Assembly: GCF_026914185.1 (NCBI RefSeq)
Contig: NC_070571.1
Coordinates: 5,022,001 to 5,086,000 of the forward strand
Source of the DNA: Puccinia triticina
Lineage: Eukaryota > Basidiomycota > Pucciniomycetes > Pucciniales > Pucciniaceae
Direction of reading: 5' to 3'
Length of the DNA: 64,000 bases
Both the position numbers and the translations under genes were made by a program. Of this stretch, positions 55,894-64,000 are shown piece after piece. Each line of letters begins with the position of its first letter. Within the stretch, counting starts at the first letter, position 1. The notes beneath the pieces are model-generated. The model saw only the letters and a program-made list of their open reading frames with translations, did no database searches and was not told the origin of the DNA.

Positions 55894-56345
55894 TTCGCAT
55901 TTTACTCTTGTCGGCCAGTTTTCCGGACCTCTCTTGCAGATGCTTGACTCAGTTTGGCACTCCCTGGTGTTTATTTCTAGAAACGGGCTTTATTTCATTT
56001 GTATCGAGCAATCGGCAAGTTCAAATAAGAAAAAGGAAACAACATATGTCAACGTCTGATCTCAAATTCATGACAGACGTGAGCCAGTATGGCTTGGAGA
56101 GGGAAAGAGGGGCAAATGCTGATGCGGTTGACGGGACGGTCTCGACACAGCAGAGGAAGAAACAAAAAGACACGACATATGCAAGAGGGGGGGGGGGTGA
56201 GGGACAGGGGAAAAAGAAGCCGGTTCTGCCCTACTTTGGGGGTGCTTGACTGGGTTGGTGGCTGTTTCGACAGGGGTGAAATGCACGGTTCCCTTATTGT
56301 TAGCGTCTTCCTTGTTCTGCTAAAAGAGGGAGTTTGTTTTAAACC

Positions 56346-58278
56346 TCACCTAGTAGCTTGGTCTCTAATGACCATTTGCCCGTTCCCCGGGTAGCTCTGC
56401 TGGTTCGCCATGCGCTGCTTGTGGTATTGGGGGTTGAAACGCTTCCCTCGGTAGCCGTTTCTGCCTTGCCCTCGCTGCCTTGGGGGTCGCGGTTGGGTCC
56501 ACTGGTTGGCCGGTGCAAACTGTGGCGGGCCTAGATGGCTTTGTCCGGGGAAGTTGAACTGGTGGACCATCGCCGGCGGGCCTTGGTACGGCATGCCCTG
56601 AGGTTGGTAGCCTGGGTTGAACACCGGGTTGGATATAACGTGTTCCCGGTGTCTCGTCTTTGGCATGCCTGTGATTGGGTCTATTCCATCCCTTGGGCCT
56701 CCTGGGGCGTATGGGTTGTCTTTGAAACCCAACTCGTCGAATCGGCGGGCGTCGGTGTACGCCTCTTGAGCCATGTTGGACCGGAACACTGATATGTCCG
56801 GGAAACCTTCCACTCCGTTGACCGTTACTCTGTGGGCGAAAGCGTTGGTGCGGAGGTGGATGTCGTACCTTAACGCTGCCATATACCCGTCTTTCAGGTG
56901 GATCCTGTCGGCGTTGGCTTTGTGTTCGAGGAGCCACCCCGCTACCGTTGGGTACCTGTAGATTTCTGCCAGCAGTGGGTAGTTACGTTACGTTGCGTTA
57001 TCCGCGCTATTTTCGTAACGTAACTACCTGCGTTATCCGCTGCACCCCTTTACGTTACGAGTAACGGGCCGTCTGCGTGGCATATGGATAGCGTAACAGG
57101 TCTTTTTCTGACGCTGTTACGCTACGTTATCGCTTGGATAACGCGATAACAAGCCCTCAAGGGCCGTTTTGGCGCTGCAGTCAGCTCATTATCTGGCGCG
57201 CCGCGGGCCTGGATAACGTAACAAGCAGAAAAAAATGGTCCAAACAATGGCGCAATAACGTAGCGCACCACCGTTACGAGTAACTGTAATGATAACGGCT
57301 TAAAAACCGTTACGTTACCGTTACGTTACCGTTATCGGTAACATAACTACCCACCGTTGTTTCTGCTAATGACTCATAGAAACCACGATGGTTTATGGTC
57401 CAGTCACCGAACGTTTGCTCCCACTCGCTCGGGTATTTGAAACCGGTATACTGGTCTCGTTCTCCTGACGAGCTTTCCGACCTGGGCTTCTTTTCTGTTG
57501 TATACAGTATTGCGGCGTCCTGCCAGCCTTTGTTGAATATGGTCAACAGTAAAGGACCTATTTGAGTAAACGTTAGTTCTACCTTCTTCTCTTTCCGATT
57601 TCTATTCTTATATTGGTGAAGGGACTTTGCTTGCCTTTTAGCTCCTTCATATATCTGTCAAAAAACGGAGGAAGTCCTCGGCCTAGGAACATATTGACTT
57701 TGGTTTGGAACAACACGATACCGTTTTCTTTCACCGGTTCTGCACTTCCCTTCTCTTTCTCCGCGTGCTTCACCATGGTTAAGGGGGCTTGCTTTGGTTG
57801 ATCCTCTTTGACAATCCCCGGTAGAGCGTTCAAGATCTTATCTGCTTTGGCCGCATCTCCTGCCATCTGAGCTTCTAGCGCCATCTTCAAGAGTTTCACT
57901 TTGGCGTCTGGTTCTTCGGCTGTTGGGGCGGTTTTTGATCGGAATGAAGAAATATGTTTGGTTCAGGATGTTTTCTGTCTGCTTTGGGTTAGGCTCTACA
58001 TTCAGGGGTCTAATCTCACCTGTGCCCTTTGCCGTTCGAAGCATACTCATGATCTGAGGTTCTTTGCTGTTGTCTTCCTCTTCTGACCCTCCCGGTTGGG
58101 CGCCTTTAGCTGCTGCCTTCTCCGCTGCTAACAATAGTCGTGACTTCGCTTTCCTGCCTGGGATGGCTCCTGGCGGATTAGCGTGGGGGAAACTGACTGT
58201 TGCGGTCTTCTCTGCTGGTGCAGTTCCGCTGGGCCCTAGGCTTTGGACGGAGTCGGTCAGGTCATGTATATCAGACAT
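56346..58278 (-). pseudogene. gag-like ORF of DIRS element B, with introns and a MITE
   Basis: Exon 1 58278-58020 (MSDIHDLTDSVQSLG...), intron 58019-57920 (GTGAGA...AACAG), exon 2 57919-57635, intron 57634-57558 (GCAAGC...ACTAAC...AAATAG, a GC-AG type), then exon 3. Exon 3 is cut at 57359 by a MITE and resumes at 56970 with IYRYPTVAGWLLEHKA and AALRYDIHLRTNAFAH. The C-terminal part is Arg/Gln/Gly-rich. The first intron lies at the same place and phase as that of element A; the second is absent there. Confidence 0.72.
56971..57359. mobile_element. hAT-like MITE in DIRS gag
   Basis: 389 bp with inverted ends (TGGGTAGTTACGTTACG / TGGGTAGTTATGTTACC) and an interior packed with GTTACG and GTTATC motifs in both orientations. 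Flanks TTTCTGCC (56963-56970) and TTTCTGCT (57360-57367) form a 7-8 bp target repeat. Removing the element and one repeat restores the gag frame. Confidence 0.82.
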
Positions 58279-58300
58279 TCTAGCTTTGGAGTTTGTAACA

Positions 58301-59531
58301 AAAAGACTGTAGCTCTGTTTTTGTATATGTAAATATTGCTGATTTCAGCAGGGAAAGAGTTTTGACTGTGTGGATTTTCTTCTAGGAAAAGACTGGAGCA
58401 AAAAAATGAAGGAATTTCCCTGTGAGGAGACAGCGATGGCGGAAGAGCTGAGGCGCACGGAGGAACTCCTGTGTCTCTAGCTCGAGTGCCTACTTATTGG
58501 GACTCGTTTCTTCTGCCCGTCTGTCTCCCGGATTGCACGTTCGCAGCACGAGCTGGAGTTCTCGGCCGTGAGATAAGGTGCGTCGTGTTAGCCGCGGGAT
58601 AATTCCTGACGGATCCTCTAGCGCACCTATGGCCACTACTCCGCACTATACTATACATAGCATGGCGGGGGCGGACTATGGTACGCAGAGGGGTTACTCT
58701 CTGCCCAAAACTAAGAAATTTCCCGCGTCTCCAGCAACGCCTCGATGACCAGGTTTTTGGCCTCCAAATTCTTGCCTAAGTCCCGCATCCTCCCCTTCCC
58801 CCTGCTCAGCTCATCACCCGCACCCAACACCTACATAACAGACCATCACAGGTCTTACAACATACATACATAACCAACGCCCGCACATCACTCCACCAAG
58901 TACATAACACTCAGCCACCGCCCGAACTCACCCCGCCCAAGGCAAAACCACACCTCCGGTGCCGAAACCATACCTCCCCGCCCGGACACTCAACACACCC
59001 AGCCGTACTCACTCGTATTGTAAATAAATACTGTAAACAATCATACTAACTCGTCCCGGTAGCTGAAGCACCCACCTGCATGCGACAAATCATAAGCAAC
59101 CCGGTGCAGCCCACCAGGGACCATATTGTTCATTTACTCAGATCACTCGCTTTTAGCAAGCAATCTTGTAATAAAAATTACTCGCTTTATGTATTGTAAT
59201 TTTTCTCTGAAACTAGAAAGTGATTGATCTGCGAGATCCCTTTCCTTAAGTTGTCTGACCCCTTTTGTCAGGTGTTTCTTGTAATACATGCGCATGTATA
59301 TTTCAAGCACAATAAGATAAAAACATTCAGAAAGAAAAACATTGGGACTTGTCATGTGAGAGCAGAGAGGGCAACCAGGCAGCAAGACTATCATATCAGG
59401 ATAAGTGAAATAAACTACAACAAAAAAAGTGAGAGCAAACAGAGCTGTGTATTGTACAATGTATCATCCATCCCTCCCCCTCTGAATTTCCACCATTGCC
59501 TGTGATCTTCATCATCATCTTTCGCACATCG
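58301..59531. other. intergenic, nothing recognised
   Basis: No gene recognised. ACATACATA-type short repeats and C-rich stretches lie at 58830-59000. The right part is the 3' flank of the next gene. Confidence 0.4.
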
Positions 59532-62395
59532 TCAGTTGTTGTCGTTGTCCTCATCCTGATCACCATCATTGTCGTCATCATTGTCATCATCCTCCTCCTC
59601 CTCCTCCTCCTCCTCGTCGTCGTCGTCATTGTTGTCGTCTTCATCTTCGTCTTCGTCTTCGTCTTCATCTTCGTCTTCGTCTTCGTCATCCTCGTCATCC
59701 TCTTCCGCTTCGTCTTCATCCTCGTCCGAATTGTTGATAATTTGCTTTTGTTTCTTCTTGGTTGCATTGTTTGATTTCCCTCCCTTCTTCGCCTTCGCCT
59801 TTGTCGCCCGGCCTTTGTTTGAGTTGGTTTGATTGGATTCAGCAGCTTCCTTACGGGTGGTGGGATCATCGGGATCTGCGCCCAAAGTCTCAGGGGCATC
59901 AGCAGCAGGTGGCCCCGTGAGCAAGACTAAGTCCTCGTGAAAAGCGCGTAGGATCAGTTGCAGCTGCTCATTTTTCATCGCACCGGGTTTGCCGCAAAAG
60001 TGGTTCACGCCAATCTTGTGGTTGTTTTCCTTGATACGCAGTGTAACCCCAAGCTTTTTCAAGGTTGGCGCTGTGGATTTGCCTGGCCATTGCTTATGCA
60101 AGCCATGGGTGACATCGGCTGAATCAAAGCCCCCCTCAGTAAGAACCATACATGCGTTTTAGCAAGGGTATGAGAGAAAACTTACATATAGCCAAGTTTA
60201 ACTTCTCCTTAGCGGCTTCGTAGTTTCCACTTTTACTGCCTGCAATATCAAAGAGAATGAAAGATATCAGTGCAATAATAAAGGCAGATAGACGTGCGGA
60301 TAGACGACTTACCAAGATCCCAGGGAGTTTTGGTGGCAACAATTTTGCGTTTGCGGATCTTCCGGGGTTTGGTAACAGGAGCCAGCTTGCCAGTAGCTCT
60401 TCTAATCACCTGCTGACCTTCCGCAAACAATAGGAAGTTGGCCTCGAGGTCGGTCTTCTTATTGTGTGAAAACATATCGACAAACTGCTCCCCCATGAAG
60501 CTACCACCACTGATGACTTCGCCTCCTGTGTCCTTGGGCTTGTACATAATCAGAAATCCCTCCACCTCGTGTGAGGCTCCAAGGTTCTTCAACTAAATCA
60601 TCGATGTCAGTGTGATTTGGATGAAAAATAAGGAAATTGGACTTACATCAAGTATGGTCTTTCGGCTCCAGAGTTCGGTCTCGGCATGCCGGAAAAAACG
60701 GTTCTTCTTGTTTTTTTCACGGGATGCTTCCGAAGTCCCGCCGTCCAGTCCATTACAATCACCACGTCCAAACGGATTTGGTAATGTCGCCAAGAAATCA
60801 ATATCTTTAAATTTTTTTTGCGCAGCCTGATCAAGCTTTGCCCAGAGGCGACCACATTCAGCCTTTCGTTCCTTATCACTCAGATCGTCTGGAATTTGGA
60901 TGGATACATGTAAGATGAGTAATCAGATGTGACTGTAATTGGAGATAACCAAAAGAGTGAGTTAAGTGGGAACTTACAGTTGTAAAAAGATTTTCGAGCT
61001 TCAATGTTGTATTCACAGAAGTTGTTGTACATCGTTGGCCCTCTGAAACGACTTCGGTTACCCAGATGCTTCAATACTGGATTAAGTCTGAGCAGTCTTT
61101 CCGCAGCGATTACGTGGACTTCGTGTTGGTATCTCTGGTAAGCGTCGGTGAGAACACGGCGATCATCAGCGGTGAGACGTTTGTATCGCGCGTGGGTGTG
61201 AACCTTTTGGCGCAACTGATTGAGTTCAAGATCCTTCAATGTCTCTACAATGCTTGGGTCCAGACGCATTCTACTGTTCTTGACAGAACTTGGCCCTTCA
61301 ACGACTCTGATTGCAGTCTTTTCGCGAGGAGGATTGGAAGACTGAGTTTCCGGAGAAGAGTCATGTCCAGAATCGTCAAAGGCTACGTCGGCAGTCTCTT
61401 GGCGAGCAGAATCGTTGTTGGAAAAGGAGTTATTTTGAGCATTGGAAGGGGAGCGCTGTCCAGGAGTTCTCGGAGTATTGGTAGACTGAGTAGTGCTAGG
61501 CTGCGATAATGGCTGGGTGTCGTTAGCCTAAGTATTTCGCCGCTTTGGGGGACGAGCACCCAAGAGCTGGCGTTTTGTAGGGGCTCGTTTTTGGGTGGTG
61601 CTGCCAGTTGAGGGAACCCGTAGCTGACCAAGGGGTGCCAAGTGATTGCTCGCCGTCTGGCTCCCAAACGTTGGTGGAATCATTCTTGCAGGTGGCGATT
61701 TGGGAACTAAAAAATAAAATTAAGAAATTTATTGTCAGTCTTGATGGAATGACCCGGCTTGAAGGTGAGAGGAAGAACCTACATGATAGCTCGGGAGTGG
61801 ATAAAGGAGCCAATCCTTTTTGGCCTGTTGCTAAGGAAGATCGGATGCCGGCCAAGGAAGATGTTTTCGGAGTCGCAGAATGTTTTGCTTCAGGATTCAA
61901 AATTAAGAAATTTCTTGTCAGTCTTGATGGAATGACCCGACTTGAAGGTGAGAGAAAGAACCTACATGATAGCTCGGGGGTGGATAAAGGAGCCGATCTT
62001 TTTTGGCCTGTTGCTAAGGAAGATCGGATGCCGGCCAAGGAAGATGTTTTCGGAGTGATGCCGGCCAAGGAAGATGTTTTCGGAGTCGCAGAATGTTTTG
62101 CTCCAGGATTCAAAAGGAACTTGGTTGGCGATATAGAAGCTGATGAGAACAGAGCGGGGCTTTGATCAGCCAAGGAATGGCTGGACCGAGTGGAACTGGA
62201 GGACAATAGCCAAGCAGATTCCAGGAGGGTAGAGCCGGGGGCCCGAGGCGTGCGCCGCTCAGAATTTGGAGCCGCTCCCCCCATCATAGCTCGTCGCCAA
62301 AGCTCTTCCATATAGTTACTCCCGGGGCGGGAGGACCGTCCGGCCGGCTGGCCGGGCGGCCGCGGTCCTAACAGTGAATCTCTTGAAGTTCGCAT
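59532..62395 (-). CDS. rust-type multi-exon protein with acidic tail
   Basis: I cannot name this family with a function. Reading leftward: a Ser/Arg/Pro-rich N-terminus (MRTSRDSLLGPRPPG), a segment from about 61530 (ANDTQPLSQPST) into a helical region with RLTADDRRVLTDAYQRYQHE, then FRGPTMYNNFCEYN and DLSDKERKAECGRLWAKLDQ, faintly HMG-box-like. LKNLGASHEVEGFLIMYKP, WPGKSTAPTLKKLGVTLRI and NHFCGKPGAMKNEQLQLIL follow. The C-terminus is a basic KAKAKKGGK stretch, then about 60 acidic residues. Introns are visible near 60977-60880 (GTAAGT), 60640-60593, 60310-60245 and 60185-60145. The N-terminal exon carries a 182-bp tandem duplication. Basic and acidic tails suggest a nuclear, chromatin-associated protein; this is inference. 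Confidence 0.5.
61718..62116 (-). repeat. 182-bp intragenic tandem duplication
   Basis: 61718-61899 is repeated at 61900-62116 with few differences. The second unit has an extra tandem copy of a 30-bp segment (ATGCCGGCCAAGGAAGATGT..., encoding ten residues such as TPKTSSLAGI). The duplicated unit contains a potential donor (TCAT|GTAGGT on the minus strand), so an exon-intron border may be doubled. Confidence 0.88.
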
Positions 62396-62569
62396 GCAAA
62401 CAAAACAATAATGTATATAATAGATATAGACCGTCGAGTGAGTTGGATGGCAAGGGAAGATTTGTGAGTTTTAGAGTTGGCAAGTGGATCTATTTATAAA
62501 TAACAAATTGGAGTCACTTGTGAGGCTAGTCAGACTGTGGGTCCAGTGTCTGATTTTTTCCGATGTTTG

Positions 62570-62930
62570 ATACTAATTAGACCGTTGATCCAGTTACCCT
62601 TTGTTTCTGATATTTGATATGAAACTGGTGTTCTGGATTCACGTTACTATCTCCCCACCAACTTGCAAGTACAAAATAAATATGACCTTTGTGGATGTGG
62701 ATTATTTACTACTAGGCAAGATGTTCCGCTGAACCTGATCAGACTTATAATATCCAGTGTACCCTTTGTTCCTGGTATTATAATTTGATATGAAGCTGGA
62801 TGCCTCGACTCGTGTTGCGGAACAGACTTATAATATCCAGTGTACCCGTGTACCCTTTGTTTCTGATATTATAATTAGATATGAAGCTGATTTCCTGGAC
62901 TCGTGTTACTATCACCGCACACGCAAGTAC
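62570..62930. repeat. tandem repeat of about 110 bp
   Basis: The theme AATATCCAGTGTACCC..TTTGTTTCTGATATTATAAT..GATATGAAGCTG..CTGGACTCGTGTTACTATC appears about three times with divergence. It runs into the broken gene at the right edge and may mark its 5' truncation. Confidence 0.65.
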
Positions 62931-64000
62931 GCAACCAATAGTGATTTGGCTCAAAAATAAGTTCTTAGCTGCAGTTCGCCGCCGCGCCGAGGTAAAAGCG
63001 CTCTTGTCTGAGCTTCTAAACCGCCCGAATCCTTTTTCAACCACTGGAAATAATTACACCAAGCGGTTCTTCAAATCGCAATGGGAAGAACAACGTCGAT
63101 TCAAGGAAGCACACACCGAAGAAAAAGAAGAACATTGAGCAAAGTTACTTGAAGTTTACAAGCAGGAAGCTGCCCTAGATGCCTTGAGGCAAGTCTTCTG
63201 GGTAGATACATAGAATGAAACTACTGATCTTATTTGTTGGCTCATGCAACAGGTCTCGCTTGTGTGAGAATCCTTCTGTTTATCTCACTAGCGCACAGGA
63301 GGTTCATGACCTCCTAGATAAGTTGGAAGAGACGGCTCAAAAACTGAAGAACGCCGCCGAGAGCTTAGGTCGAACCAAGAGGCCCCATCCAGATGACGCT
63401 GACGGTAAGCTTAGTCCATACTCCAATATCTCCACTCTTGTTTATCACTCACCTAGTTTTGTTCTTATTAGAGGAACAGAAACTCCTCTTGCTCTTGTGG
63501 GACGCTAAGTCGGCGCTATATGTGCAAGCCGTGCAACTCTGGGCCGAACGCCAGCCACTCACCAACTCCAGAACATTGGGCCGCCGTCTAGGAACAAAGT
63601 TGAGTGAAAAGATTCAGAAGGCAATCCAAAGTCGCCGTGGGCCAATCAACAAACTCATCGCGCATTACAACACTCAATTTGATCATTACGTGGCCAAGTT
63701 TCCAAGAGAACAAGTGGCCCACGCAGAAAATCATCCATTAACGTACGAGGCGTTTGCCAGCATGGCTATCGACCACAAGTTTTGGAACGATGGTATTTAT
63801 TACCATTCGAAAGCACCCTGGGCAACCAATCCGGATGTGCGCACAGGTATAACTTGCATCCTTGTGCTTGGTAGAGTGGACGAAGAGCTGGATTTAATAA
63901 CTCAAGAACTGGCGCGGGCAATGTCTTGGGGAGTAGCTATGTACACGCACATGACAGACTACATCAAATACATTCGATCTCGTATGTTTTTTTTCCCTTA
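62890..64000 (+). pseudogene. KDZ-transposase-associated gene, 5'-truncated, runs off the window
   Basis: Exons: about 62890-63180, about 63244-63399, 63471-63846 and from about 63905 on. Readable blocks: KRFFKSQWEEQRRFKEAHTE, LLEVYKQEAALDALR, AQEVHDLLDKLEETAQKLK, EEQKLLLLWDAKSALYVQAV, LGRRLGTKLSEKIQKAI, DHKFWNDGIYYHSKAPW and ELARAMSWGVAMYTH. They resemble the C-terminal region of rust proteins with the CxC1/KDZ transposase arrangement, from memory. An in-frame TGA at 63136 breaks the first exon, and no start or N-terminal zinc cluster is present. It is probably a decayed transposon gene; the 3' end lies beyond 64000. Confidence 0.5.

Larger units (their letters stand above)
52380..58300 (-). 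mobile_element. DIRS-order retrotransposon B
   Basis: On the minus strand the order is gag, RT/RNase H, tyrosine recombinase, without integrase or aspartic protease. This is the DIRS/Ngaro arrangement. Boundaries are estimates; the split or inverted terminal repeats were not resolved. A MITE sits in gag. The foldback-like element ends only some 350 bp past the recombinase stop, perhaps inside the terminal region. Confidence 0.8.

Noticed and set aside
59496..59832. Hydrophobic Val/Ile/Leu- and Ser-rich ORFs on the plus strand
   Set aside because: Antisense of the acidic GAT/GAC/GAG tail of the minus-strand gene.

Overview
The window reads as nuclear DNA of a basidiomycete, most likely a rust fungus (Pucciniales, Puccinia-like). 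The grounds are short GT-AG introns (about 60-110 bp), rust-style Copia gag proteins with a C-x2-G-x-H knuckle, DIRS-order and KDZ-like sequences, and families I recognise only as rust-type. The genus is inference.

Layout: 0.6 kb holds an intron-containing tRNA-Lys(CUU). 1.7-3.7 kb encodes an UNC-45/Cro1/She4-type myosin co-chaperone. 4.6-5.6 kb is a hAT-like non-autonomous element filled with a 21-bp minisatellite. Three intact paralogous loci lie at 6.3-8.4 (+), 13.0-15.1 (-) and 23.9-26.1 kb (-). Each has a short secreted-protein ORF, a 40-48 nt gap, then an ORF for an unknown protein of about 485 residues. A DIRS-type retroelement without a visible recombinase (15.3-19.6 kb) and two SINE copies lie among them.

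26.9-33.6 kb is a compact housekeeping island without transposons: DNA polymerase delta small subunit, mitochondrial ribosomal protein mL59 (divergent, 163 bp apart), AP-2 sigma and a TTI2-like protein. 34-35.5 kb holds a CACTA-like element with a 19-bp minisatellite and a 5'-truncated LINE with poly(A) and target duplication.

36.9-48.5 kb is a nest: an older Copia element carries a younger Copia element (-) and a solo LTR, each with recognisable boundaries. 50.1-52.4 kb is a giant inverted-repeat (foldback-like) element. 52.4-58.3 kb is a second DIRS element (-) with gag, RT/RNase H and tyrosine recombinase; its gag has introns and a MITE inserted. 59.5-62.4 kb encodes a rust-type nuclear-looking protein with an acidic tail, and the right edge is a decayed KDZ-associated gene.

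Most interesting: (1) the conserved two-ORF arrangement in three paralogs, which suggests a bicistronic or unusually spliced locus; (2) a 307-bp perfect copy of one paralog pasted, inverted, into the DIRS gag between 75-bp direct repeats; (3) a recurring pattern of DNA transposons that each carry a private minisatellite; (4) a spliceosomal intron at the same place in gag of both DIRS copies.
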